Below, piece by piece: positions 1 to 6,593 of a stretch of 11,199 nt of DNA. The stretch lies in the NCBI GenBank assembly GCA_023228765.1, contig JALOAM010000102.1, positions 1 to 11,199 on the forward strand. Direction: 5' to 3'. Below the pieces are notes generated by a model that had not been told where the DNA came from, did not search any database, and saw only the letters and a program-made list of their open reading frames with translations. Position 1 is the first letter of the stretch; each line of letters starts with the position of its first letter. Position numbers and translations under genes: made by a program. Origin of the DNA: Dehalococcoidia bacterium (GTDB lineage Bacteria > Chloroflexota > Dehalococcoidia > UBA2979).

Positions 1-1065
1 GCTCCGCCCGACGCGGAGCAGGAGGTCACGGCGCTCCTCGACCTCTTCTCGGAGGGCATCCTGCTGCTGGACGCTGAGAACACGGTGATCGCGGCGAATG
101 CCGCTGCCGCGACGATCCTCGGACGGCCGCGCGAGACCATGACCGGCGTCTCGTTCATCCGCGCAGCACGCGACCACGTCTTCCTCGACATCCTGCGCGA
201 GGCCGCGGCGCAGCCTCGGGAGGTCGAGGACGGCGAGCAGCGCGTGATCTTCGCGACGGCGACGCCGGTGGAGTCCGACGAGATCCGCACGGTACTCACG
301 CTGCAGGACATGACTCCCCTCCGCCGAGCCGAGCGCGCCCGGCAGGACCTGATCGCGAACGTCTCGCACGAGCTCCGTACCCCCATCGCAGCCGCCCTCG
401 CGCTGGCCGAGACGCTGGAGAGCGGCGTGGAGGAGCCGGAGCAGCACGCCCGCTTCTCTGCCCAGCTCACGTCCGAGATCGAGCGCCTCGGGCGGATCGT
501 GGACCGCCTTCTGCGCCTCTCTCGCATCGAGTCGCGGATGGAGGAGTTCGCCTTCGGGCCCGTGGACGTCGCGGACCTGTTCGCGGAGGCGGAGCGTCGG
601 ATCGCCCCGGTCGCGGAGCGTCGCGAGGTGCGCCTCATCGCGGAGGTCGCGGACGGCACACCGCCCGCCCGCGCGGACCGCGAGCGCATCCTGGAGGTGC
701 TCTCCAACCTGATCGACAACGCCATCCGCCACTCCCCACAGGGCGGGGAGGTGACGCTCGTCGCCCACCCGCACGAGGGCGGTCTGCCGCGGGACCGGGC
801 GCACGGGGGCATCCGCATTGACGTGCGTGACCAGGGGCCGGGCGTGCTGCCGCAGGACCGCCTGCGCGTATTCGAGCGCTTCTACACCGCCGACCGCTCC
901 CGGGGCGATGACCAGGGCACGGGCCTCGGCCTCGCGATCGCGCGGCACATCGTGTCGCGGCACGGTGGAGAGATCTGGGTCGCGGAGCAGAGCCCCGGCG
1001 CGACGCTCTCGTTCACCCTCCCGCGCGCCGAGGACGAGCCGGCCGGCGCCGTCTCCGCCTACTGA
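1..1065 (+). CDS. phoR: PhoR-like PAS sensor histidine kinase (5' partial)
   Basis: Sensor kinase that would autophosphorylate on His and pass phosphate to a PhoB/PhoP-type response regulator, controlling phosphate-starvation genes. The frame is open from base 1, so the N-terminus lies outside the window; 354 residues are visible. They begin inside a PAS fold (LLDLFSEGILLLDAENTVIAAN). The H-box is NVSHELRTP with phospho-acceptor His at visible residue 123. The N-box NLIDNAIRHSP has Asn near 240, the G1 box DQGPG is at 277-281, the F-box FERFY starts at 291 and the G2 box GTGLGL is at 306-311. All key kinase residues are intact. No membrane segment is visible, though one could lie upstream. 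PhoR identity is inferred from the PAS-HisKA-HATPase order and from adjacency to phoU and pst genes; the domain order alone would fit other kinases. Its stop overlaps the end of the convergent phoU by 7 bp. Confidence 0.88.
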   Translation, partial: APPDAEQEVTALLDLFSEGILLLDAENTVIAANAAAATILGRPRETMTGVSFIRAARDHVFLDILREAAAQPREVEDGEQRVIFATATPVESDEIRTVLTLQDMTPLRRAERARQDLIANVSHELRTPIAAALALAETLESGVEEPEQHARFSAQLTSEIERLGRIVDRLLRLSRIESRMEEFAFGPVDVADLFAEAERRIAPVAERREVRLIAEVADGTPPARADRERILEVLSNLIDNAIRHSPQGGEVTLVAHPHEGGLPRDRAHGGIRIDVRDQGPGVLPQDRLRVFERFYTADRSRGDDQGTGLGLAIARHIVSRHGGEIWVAEQSPGATLSFTLPRAEDEPAGAVSAY

Positions 1066-1739
1066 GGGTGTCCGCCGGAGGGTGGCGCATCCGCGCTCTC
1101 CCGGCGGCCCGTGACCATGAAGATCAGCGACTCGCACACATTGGTGGAGCGGTCCCCCACGCGCTCGAGGTTGTGGGCGACCCACAGCATGTACGTCTGC
1201 TCCTGCACCAGCGCCGGGTCCTCGATCATCGTGCGGAAGGCGTCCAGGTAGACGCGGCCCTGGAGGCGGTCCAGGTCGTCGTCCGCGTGAAGGACGTGCC
1301 GGGCGCGCTCGGCATCGTCGCGGCGCAGCGCCAGGAGGGCGTCGTCCAGCATCGCCAGCGCCTTGTCCGCCATCGAGGGCAGGAATCCGAGGCGTCGGGG
1401 CGCGGAGGTGGCGCCCATCAGGGCGTTGATCTCCGAGATCCCGCGGGCGTGGTCACCGATCCTCGAGAGGTCCGCCAGCATCTCCAGGAAGCCGACCAGT
1501 CGCCGGCAGTCCCCGGCGACTGGCTGCTGCTCCGCGACCGCCACGATCGTGCGCTCCTCGATGCTCCATCGCTGCCGCCCGACTACCTCGAGGTGCTCGA
1601 TGAGCCCTCGGGAGCGGCGGAGGTCGCCCTGGCGGAGCGCGAGCATGCTCTCGTGCACGGCATCGCGGACATCGACGCCGAGGAGGAGGACGGCGTCCCG
1701 GAGCTGGTCGAGCTGGGCCTCGAAGGCGCTGCGCGTCAT
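1059..1739 (-). CDS. phoU: PhoU phosphate-signalling regulator, copy 1
   Basis: PhoU-family protein of 226 aa, the usual length for two tandem three-helix PhoU domains. PhoU is a cytoplasmic regulator that links the Pst transporter to the PhoR kinase and represses the Pho response when phosphate is plentiful. The second-domain metal motif is NLERVGDRSTN (E192, D196, N200). The equivalent first-domain motif reads DLSRIGDHARG, with Ser at 92 where the second copy in this window has Glu, and D96 retained. It aligns without gaps to copy 2 (5916-6581) across both motifs, so the two are paralogs. The gene is divergent from pstS and convergent with the kinase. No Shine-Dalgarno precedes the ATG. Instead a TACGAT hexamer sits 6 nt upstream, suggesting a leaderless transcript. 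The C-terminal tail (ADAPPSGGHPQ) is low complexity. Confidence 0.92.
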   Translation of the reverse strand: MTRSAFEAQLDQLRDAVLLLGVDVRDAVHESMLALRQGDLRRSRGLIEHLEVVGRQRWSIEERTIVAVAEQQPVAGDCRRLVGFLEMLADLSRIGDHARGISEINALMGATSAPRRLGFLPSMADKALAMLDDALLALRRDDAERARHVLHADDDLDRLQGRVYLDAFRTMIEDPALVQEQTYMLWVAHNLERVGDRSTNVCESLIFMVTGRRESADAPPSGGHPQ

Positions 1740-1745
1740 GCGCGA

Positions 1746-1773
1746 ATCGTAGGAGCGTGGCGGCGCCCGTCAT
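1746..1773 (-). promoter_or_regulatory. candidate phoU-1 promoter, leaderless type
   Basis: Read on the minus strand, ATGACG (1773-1768) and TACGAT (1751-1746) form a sigma70-like -35/-10 pair with a 16-bp spacer. The -10 ends 6 nt before the phoU-1 ATG, so transcription would begin at or next to the start codon. The absence of any GGAG-like sequence before that ATG agrees with a leaderless message. The -35 overlaps the Pho-box-like site. This is inference from spacing and consensus only. Confidence 0.45.
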
Positions 1774-1790
1774 TTAAACAGGCATTAACG
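1767..1790. promoter_or_regulatory. candidate Pho box between phoU-1 and pstS
   Basis: An AT-rich island in GC-rich surroundings holds two direct half-sites, CCGTCAT (1767-1773) and CAGGCAT (1779-1785), 12 bp apart. They match the proteobacterial Pho-box heptamer CTGTCAT at 6/7 and 5/7 positions. An alternative reading is TTAA(A) repeats at 1774 and 1785, spaced 11 bp. The location in the divergent phoU/pstS control region is where a PhoB/PhoP site is expected. A weak -10-like GACGAT for pstS lies at 1800-1805. The site for this organism's regulator is unknown, so the call is inferred. Confidence 0.5.
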
Positions 1791-1875
1791 CCACAGCCAG
1801 ACGATCGCTCACGGACAGAGGGAAACACCCGCTATCGGCCGGCCGCCGGTCGGTGGCACCACAGAAGGAGCCTGA

Positions 1876-2832
1876 ATGGCACTTGAGCGGTTCGTAGGCA
1901 GGCGCATATTGCTCCTGGGGCTGATGGTCGGCCTGGTGAGCATGCTGCTCGTCGCATGTGGAGATGACGAAGACCCCGAGGACGGCGCGGACGGCACGAC
2001 GACGGCTACCTCGGACGGTGAGGAGCTCTCCGGTTCGCTGAACATCGAGGGCTCGTCCACGGTGGCGCCGTACACGCGCCTCGCGATCGAGGAGTTCGAG
2101 GCGCTGCACGGCGACGTGACCGTCACCACGGGTGAGGTCGGTTCGGGTGGCGGCATCACCGCCTTCATCAACGGCGAGGTGCCGATCGCGGCGGCCTCCC
2201 GCGACATCACGGACGAGGAGATCAGCCAGGCCGAGGCGGCCGGCCTCGATCCGTTCGAGACCACGATCTTCCGCGACGCGCTCGCCATCGTGGTGCACCC
2301 TTCGAACACCGTGGAGCAGCTCACGTTCGAGCAGGTCGCGCGCATCTATGCCGGTGAGATCGCCAACTGGTCCGAGGTGGGCGGCCCCGACCGCGCGATC
2401 GTGCTCTACTCCCGGAACGAGGAGTCCGGCACCTTCGCCTACCTCGAGGAAGAAGTGATCCAGGGTGCGCTGGGCGATGACGCCGAGTACTCCCAGGACA
2501 TCAACAAGCAGGCGAACGCGCCGGCCGGCCTGACTGCCGTCTCCGGTGACGAGGGCGGTATCTTCTACGCCGGCCTCGGCAACCTGGCGGACATCCCGGC
2601 GGACGCCGTCCGCGTGGTGCCCGTGGCCGCCGAGGAGGGCGCGGTCGCCGTGGAGCCGTCCGAGGAGACCGTGGCGTCGGGTGAGTACCCGATCGCGCGC
2701 GGCCTCTTCTACTACACGGACGGTGACCCGGCGCAGTCCAGCGACCCGCTGGTGAAGGCTTACATCGCCTTCGTCCTGAGCCCGGACGGCCAGGCGCTGG
2801 GCGAGGAACTGGGATTCCTTCCCGCCAACTAG
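1876..2832 (+). CDS. pstS: PstS phosphate-binding lipoprotein
   Basis: Extracytoplasmic phosphate-binding subunit of the PstSCAB ABC importer, 318 aa. A hydrophobic signal segment (about residues 11-27) ends in a lipobox LVAC with Cys28 as the predicted lipidated residue. An acidic, Gly/Thr-rich tether (about 29-53) follows. The binding domain shows the family's phosphate-contact loops: GSSTV at 59-63, GSGGG at 89-93, ASRDI at 107-111 and RNEESGT at 180-186. The start is well fixed by AAGGAG (1865-1870) 5 nt before the ATG. It is the first gene of the plus-strand pst cluster and lies downstream of the Pho-box-like site. A 147-bp structured gap separates it from pstC, which could allow PstS to be made in excess over the membrane subunits. 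Confidence 0.96.
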   Translation: MALERFVGRRILLLGLMVGLVSMLLVACGDDEDPEDGADGTTTATSDGEELSGSLNIEGSSTVAPYTRLAIEEFEALHGDVTVTTGEVGSGGGITAFINGEVPIAAASRDITDEEISQAEAAGLDPFETTIFRDALAIVVHPSNTVEQLTFEQVARIYAGEIANWSEVGGPDRAIVLYSRNEESGTFAYLEEEVIQGALGDDAEYSQDINKQANAPAGLTAVSGDEGGIFYAGLGNLADIPADAVRVVPVAAEEGAVAVEPSEETVASGEYPIARGLFYYTDGDPAQSSDPLVKAYIAFVLSPDGQALGEELGFLPAN

Positions 2833-2868
2833 GACGGGTAGGCGATAGCAGACGCCCCTCCGGGGGAT

Positions 2869-2901
2869 GGAGAGGGGGCGGGCTTCGGCTCGCCCCGCTC
2901 C
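2869..2901 (+). promoter_or_regulatory. UUCG-loop RNA hairpin in pstS-pstC gap
   Basis: Positions 2875-2883 pair with 2888-2896 (9 bp, one G-U) around a TTCG tetraloop at 2884-2887. After a small internal loop, GGAG 2869-2872 pairs with CTCC 2898-2901. C(UUCG)G loops are exceptionally stable. There is no T-run after it, so it does not look like a standard intrinsic terminator. It more likely protects the pstS 3' end, marks an RNA-processing point or attenuates readthrough into pstC. An upstream CGCCCCTCC (2852-2860) could pair with the same left arm. Confidence 0.65.
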
Positions 2902-2919
2902 AGACCTCGGGCAGGACGC

Positions 2920-2983
2920 CCGCGTGAGGATGGGCTGGATGCAGAGAGCGCAAACTCGGCTGGACGGCGGAGACCTCACGTGG
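2920..2983 (+). promoter_or_regulatory. possible pairing that masks the pstC start codon
   Basis: CGTGAGG at 2923-2929 is a perfect complement of CCTCACG at 2974-2980. Pairing extends to 2920-2922 with 2981-2983 (one G-U), giving a 10-bp helix that includes the whole pstC GTG start codon (2980-2982). The left arm overlaps another small stem (CGGGC 2908-2912 with GCCCG at 2918-2922), so the two would compete. Whether it forms in the cell is inference. Confidence 0.35.
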
Positions 2984-3948
2984 CCGTAGCCCCTACCACC
3001 GATCAGGCGCCACGCCGATCGCTCGCAGAGTCGGTCCGCCGGCGTCGCACTGGCGCTGTCTGGGAAGGCATTGTCGAGGCCGTCATCTACGCGACCGGCC
3101 TCCTCACGATCCTGTTGCTGATCGGGATCCTCCTGCTGCTGGGCCAGCAGGGCCTGCGGCTGTTCTTCGAGATGGACTACCCCGTCGGCCGGTTCTTCAC
3201 GTTCGGCAACGCCATCACGGAGAACACCAGCGACCCGGAGAAGTTCCGCTTCGGCATCATGGCGCCGCTGATCGCGACGGGCTGGGTCACGCTGGTGACG
3301 CTGGTCATCGCGGTGCCGCTGGGCCTCGCCACGGCGGTCTACATCTCGGAGATCGCGCCGCCTCGCGTCCGTCTCTACATCAAGTCCGGCGCGGAACTGC
3401 TGGCCGGCGTGCCCACGGTGCTGTTCGGCTTCGTGGGCCTGTTCCTGCTTGTCCCCATCGTGCGCGAGACCTTCGGTTGGGGCGCCGGAGGCATGTCCGG
3501 CATGACGGCAGGCATCGTGGTGGCATTCATTGCCGTGCCGCTGATCATCTCGATCGCGGATGACGCGCTGCAGGCGGTCCCCGTGGACTTCAAGGAGAAC
3601 GCGTACGCGCTGGGCTGTAACCAGCTCCAGGCGATCTGGTTCGTGATCATGCCCGCCGCCATCTCCGGCATCACCGCCGCGGTCATGCTCGGCATGGCGC
3701 GCGCCATCGGCGAGACGATGACGGTGCTGATCCTGGGCGGCGGGAACTCCTCCATCCCCGAGCTGCCCACCGAGTCCATGCGCACGATGACCGCGACGAT
3801 CGCATCCGGGTTCGGGAACGCCTCCGCGTACTCGCTGCTGCGCCCCGCGTTGTTCATGACCGGCGCGGTGCTGTTCCTCATCACCATGTTCACCACGATC
3901 ATCGCTGACCTGGTGCTCGACCGGCAGCGCAAGAGGTTTTCCCGATGA
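2980..3948 (+). CDS. pstC: PstC phosphate ABC transporter permease
   Basis: Membrane-channel subunit of the phosphate importer, 322 aa. It starts with a basic cytosolic N-terminus (RRSLAESVRRRR) and then shows about six hydrophobic segments: roughly 33-57, 90-117, 140-158, 168-190, 220-243 and 288-312. The binding-protein-dependent permease EAA-type loop, which docks on PstB, is ENAYALG at 206-212. The RAIGE motif (R241, E245) typical of Pst permeases follows. The GTG start has a modest GGAG (2968-2971) about 8 nt upstream and could be hidden by local RNA pairing. Its TGA overlaps the pstA ATG as ATGA, implying translational coupling. Confidence 0.95.
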   Translation: MAVAPTTDQAPRRSLAESVRRRRTGAVWEGIVEAVIYATGLLTILLLIGILLLLGQQGLRLFFEMDYPVGRFFTFGNAITENTSDPEKFRFGIMAPLIATGWVTLVTLVIAVPLGLATAVYISEIAPPRVRLYIKSGAELLAGVPTVLFGFVGLFLLVPIVRETFGWGAGGMSGMTAGIVVAFIAVPLIISIADDALQAVPVDFKENAYALGCNQLQAIWFVIMPAAISGITAAVMLGMARAIGETMTVLILGGGNSSIPELPTESMRTMTATIASGFGNASAYSLLRPALFMTGAVLFLITMFTTIIADLVLDRQRKRFSR

Positions 3949-4850
3949 GCGCCGCCTCCTCCTGGGTCCGCACCCCGCCCGAGGGCCGGCGCAAGGACCT
4001 GTACCAGCGCATCGTCTTCGCCCTCACCCTGGTCGCGACGCTGATCGTGCTCGCGCCCATCGTGATCGTCTCGGCCTATGTCCTGCGCGAGGGCGCATCC
4101 GCGATCACCTGGGAGTTCCTCACCGACCCGCCGAGGCGAGACGGGGCCGAGGGCGGCATCTGGCCGGTGATCGTCCTCACCGCCTACTCGCTGCTGCTGG
4201 TGGTGCTGATGGCGGTGCCGCTCGGCGTCGGGGCGGCGGTCTTCCTCTCGGAGTACGCGCGGCCCGGGCGCCTGCTGCGGCTCATCAACCTCACGATCAT
4301 CAACCTCGCCGGGGTGCCCTCGATCGTCTACGGGCTGTTTGGCGCGGCGTTCTTCCTGGACATCCTTGGCGGGCAGAAGTCGCTGTGGGTGGTCTCCGCC
4401 ACGCTGGCGCTGCAGGCGCTGGCGATCATCATCACCAGCGCGCGCGAGTCGCTCCTTGCCGTGTCGCGAGGTGTGCGGGAGGGCTCGCTGGCCCTCGGCG
4501 TGTCGCGGCTGCGGACCACGTTCTTCATCACGCTGCCGCAGGCCCTGCCGGGCATCATCACAGGGGTGCTGCTGGCGATCAGCCGGGCCGCCGGCGAGAC
4601 GGCGCCGGTCATCGTCGTGGGCGCGATCATGGCGAAGAACGTGAGCCTCTCGCCCGCCGCCGTGATCAACGAGCGAGCGCAGGTCCTGTCGTTCGAACTC
4701 TACGGACGCATCATCGAGGGCATCGGTTACCCGGAGGACCGCAAGTGGGGCATTGCCCTCGTGCTCCTCGCCGTCGTCCTCCTCTTCAACCTCTCGGCGC
4801 TGTTCCTCCGCTGGAGGATCTCGCGCCTCGGCTCCGTCAGGAGAAACTAG
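3945..4850 (+). CDS. pstA: PstA phosphate ABC transporter permease
   Basis: Second channel subunit of the phosphate importer, 301 aa, partner of PstC. The first hydrophobic segment is LTLVATLIVLAPIVIVSAYVL, followed by about five more, ending with GIALVLLAVVLLFNLSALFL near the C-terminus. The EAA-type docking loop is EGSLALG at 179-185, and SRAAGETAP carries the conserved R214/E218 pair that matches RAIGE in PstC. The ATG overlaps the pstC stop by 4 bp, and AGAGG (3932-3936) lies 8 nt upstream. The stop codon TAG shares its last G with the pstB GTG start, so pstC, pstA and pstB are one tightly coupled transcription unit. Confidence 0.95.
   Translation: MSAASSWVRTPPEGRRKDLYQRIVFALTLVATLIVLAPIVIVSAYVLREGASAITWEFLTDPPRRDGAEGGIWPVIVLTAYSLLLVVLMAVPLGVGAAVFLSEYARPGRLLRLINLTIINLAGVPSIVYGLFGAAFFLDILGGQKSLWVVSATLALQALAIIITSARESLLAVSRGVREGSLALGVSRLRTTFFITLPQALPGIITGVLLAISRAAGETAPVIVVGAIMAKNVSLSPAAVINERAQVLSFELYGRIIEGIGYPEDRKWGIALVLLAVVLLFNLSALFLRWRISRLGSVRRN
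4839..4843 (+). promoter_or_regulatory. ribosome binding site fixing the pstB start
   Basis: AGGAG lies 6 nt before the GTG at 4850, inside the last codons of pstA. It supports the GTG rather than later in-frame starts at 4910 (GTG) or 4958 (ATG), and so supports the long N-terminus of PstB. Confidence 0.7.
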
Positions 4851-5806
4851 TGACCAACGACATCCGTACCGAAGTCCGGATCGATGCGGGAGCAGAGCGG
4901 GAGACGCCGGTGACCGACACCCCGACCGAGGAGCAACTGGAGCGCCTGGAGCACCGCATGGCCGGCGGCGGCGTGGACGTGAAGTCCACGGTGGCCGCGG
5001 CCGCCGCCGGCTCCCCCCGTCGAGGCGACACGAACGCGATCGCCCTCAGCCTGGAGGACGCGGGCGTCTGGTATGGCCAGCACCAGGCGGTGCAGGGCGT
5101 GACGTTTGACATCTACCAGCGCGCCACGACCGCCCTCATCGGCCCGTCCGGCTGCGGCAAGAGCACGCTGCTGCGCTGCTTCAACCGGATGAACGACCTC
5201 ATCCCGGGCGCGCGCGTCACCGGCAAGATCACGATCGACGGCGTCGACATCATGGGGAAGGACGTGGACGCGGTGCAGCTGCGCCGCCACGTGGGCATGG
5301 TCTTCCAGAAGCCGAACCCGTTCCCGATGTCGATCAAGGAGAACATCGCGTTCGGACCGAAGCGCCTGGGCCTGGCCAAGTCCAAGTCCCAGATGGAGGA
5401 GGTCATCGAGCGGTCGTTGCGTGACGCGGCGCTGTGGGACGAGGTGAAGGACAAGCTGGACGAGCCGGGGACCTCGCTCTCCGGTGGCCAGCAGCAGCGT
5501 CTCTGCATCGCGCGCGTGCTGGCGGTGAAGCCGGACATCATCCTGATGGACGAGCCCTGTTCCGCCCTCGACCCGATCGCGACGCTCAAGATCGAAGACC
5601 TGATGCGCACGCTGGCGAAGGACTACACCATCGTCGTCGTGACCCACAACATGCAGCAGGCGGCGCGCGTCTCCGACTGGACCGCGTTCCTCCTCGCGGG
5701 CGAGGAGCGCACCGGGCGGCTGATCGAATACAGCCCCACGGAGCAGCTCTTCACCAACCCGCGCGACAAGCGCACCGAGGACTACATCACCGGTCGTTTT
5801 GGGTAG
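4850..5806 (+). CDS. pstB: PstB phosphate ABC transporter ATPase
   Basis: ATP-hydrolysing subunit of the phosphate importer, 318 aa from the GTG at 4850. Walker A is GPSGCGKST (98-106), the Q-loop lies in VGMVFQKPNPFPMS, the ABC signature is LSGGQQQR (210-217), Walker B is IILMDEP (230-236) and the switch His is H266 in VVTHNMQQ. FQKPNPFPMSI and EPCSALDPIAT are typical of PstB among ABC ATPases. The ATPase core begins only near residue 62. The preceding segment is charged then Ala-rich (TPTEEQLERLEHRMAGGG, STVAAAAAG), making the protein about 60 residues longer than the usual 250-260 aa. The frame stays open upstream through pstA, but the one-base overlap and AGGAG at 4839 favour GTG 4850. 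Alternative starts at 4910 or 4958 cannot be excluded. Confidence 0.94.
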   Translation: MTNDIRTEVRIDAGAERETPVTDTPTEEQLERLEHRMAGGGVDVKSTVAAAAAGSPRRGDTNAIALSLEDAGVWYGQHQAVQGVTFDIYQRATTALIGPSGCGKSTLLRCFNRMNDLIPGARVTGKITIDGVDIMGKDVDAVQLRRHVGMVFQKPNPFPMSIKENIAFGPKRLGLAKSKSQMEEVIERSLRDAALWDEVKDKLDEPGTSLSGGQQQRLCIARVLAVKPDIILMDEPCSALDPIATLKIEDLMRTLAKDYTIVVVTHNMQQAARVSDWTAFLLAGEERTGRLIEYSPTEQLFTNPRDKRTEDYITGRFG

Positions 5807-5836
5807 GCGGAATCTCGTCCGGGGCTGAACACCCGT

Positions 5837-5863
5837 GCCACCCTTGGTGTCAAGGGCGGTGGC
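5837..5863 (+). promoter_or_regulatory. imperfect hairpin after pstB
   Basis: GCCA plus CCCTT (5837-5845) can pair with AAGGG plus TGGC (5852-5856, 5860-5863) with a 3-nt CGG bulge and a 6-nt loop. No T-run follows. It could be a weak end structure for the pstSCAB message, and it overlaps the -35 of the candidate phoU-2 promoter. Confidence 0.3.
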
Positions 5864-5872
5864 TATTACAAT
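5844..5872 (+). promoter_or_regulatory. candidate sigma70 promoter for phoU-2
   Basis: TTGGTG (5844-5849) and TACAAT (5867-5872) are separated by exactly 17 bp. They match the TTGACA/TATAAT consensus at four and five positions respectively. The -10 is one of few AT-rich hexamers in this region. The start of transcription would fall near 5879, giving a leader of roughly 35-40 nt before the phoU-2 ATG at 5916. A GTCATTCTGAC dyad (5878-5888) sits at that point and shares GTCATT with the pstS control region. This could give phoU-2 expression independent of pst. Confidence 0.5.
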
Positions 5873-5915
5873 CGGAAGTCATTCTGACGGCCGGGGGGTC
5901 TGAACAGAGGCTCGC

Positions 5916-6581
5916 ATGCCCCGACAGGTCTATCTGAAGCAGTTGTCTCAACTCCAGGACACCGTCCTGGAGATGGGGTCGATGGTGGACCGCGCCGTGG
6001 ACCGCTCCATGGCCGCGCTGCTCGACCGCGACGCGAGCCTCGCGCAGACCGTCGTCGAGAACGACCACGCGATCAACGCCCTGAACTTCAGCTGCCAGAA
6101 CGAGGTGATCGCGCTGATCACCCAGCAGGCGCCCGTGGCGCGTGACCTGCGCCTGGTGGTCTCCGTCTCCGCGATCATGACTGACCTGGAGCGGATGGGC
6201 GACCACGCCGAGGGCATCGCACGGATCGTGATCATGATGCAGGACGAGCCGCTGGTGAAGCCGCTCATCGACATCCCGATCATGGCCGGCCACGCTCGCG
6301 AGATGCTCCGCGACGCCATCCAGGCGTTCGTCGAGCAGGACGTGGACGCCGCCTACCGCGTCGGCGCACGTGACGACGAGGTGGACGGCCTGTACGACCG
6401 GATCTACCGCGACCTGATCCAGGTCATGATCGGCGACCCCTCCACCATCGAGCCCTCCACGCACCTCCTGTGGGTCGCCCACAACCTGGAGCGCATCGCC
6501 GACCGCGCGACGAACATCGCGGAGCGCACGGTGTACTCCGCCACCGGCAACCTCCCACAGATGGACGTCTCCTCCTACTAG
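5916..6581 (+). CDS. phoU: PhoU phosphate-signalling regulator, copy 2
   Basis: PhoU-family protein of 221 aa, placed after pstB as in the classical pstSCAB-phoU order. The two PhoU metal motifs are complete: DLERMGDHAEG (E92, D96) and NLERIADRATN (E192, D196, N200), followed by IAE. Cytoplasmic; expected to act between PstB and the PhoR kinase to damp the Pho response. The gap-free alignment with copy 1 at 1059-1739 shows they are paralogs, with this one closer to the canonical motif. The ATG follows AGAGG (5906-5910) by 5 nt. A 109-bp gap and a promoter-like sequence separate it from pstB, so it may be transcribed both from pst and on its own. Confidence 0.95.
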   Translation: MPRQVYLKQLSQLQDTVLEMGSMVDRAVDRSMAALLDRDASLAQTVVENDHAINALNFSCQNEVIALITQQAPVARDLRLVVSVSAIMTDLERMGDHAEGIARIVIMMQDEPLVKPLIDIPIMAGHAREMLRDAIQAFVEQDVDAAYRVGARDDEVDGLYDRIYRDLIQVMIGDPSTIEPSTHLLWVAHNLERIADRATNIAERTVYSATGNLPQMDVSSY

Positions 6582-6593
6582 CTCCGACGGTCC

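Noticed and set aside
1068..1886. Long plus-strand open frame (272 codons) opposite phoU-1
   Set aside because: It is antisense to a clear PhoU gene; its translation is His/Arg/Val-rich with no recognisable motif, as expected of an antisense frame in GC-rich DNA.
2869..2901. Reading the UUCG hairpin as an intrinsic terminator
   Set aside because: No T-run follows, and pstC, pstA and pstB appear to depend on readthrough; I therefore list it as a regulatory or stabilising structure.
1774..2979. Minus-strand open frame of 401 codons across pstS and the pstS-pstC gap
   Set aside because: The opposite strand encodes an unmistakable PstS with lipobox and phosphate-binding loops; the antisense product is Arg/Gly/Asp-rich and shows no domain.
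4385..4849. Upstream extension of the pstB frame inside pstA
   Set aside because: The extension translates to His/Arg/Gly-rich sequence in the wrong frame of pstA. The GTG at 4850 has a good AGGAG and the TAGTG overlap.
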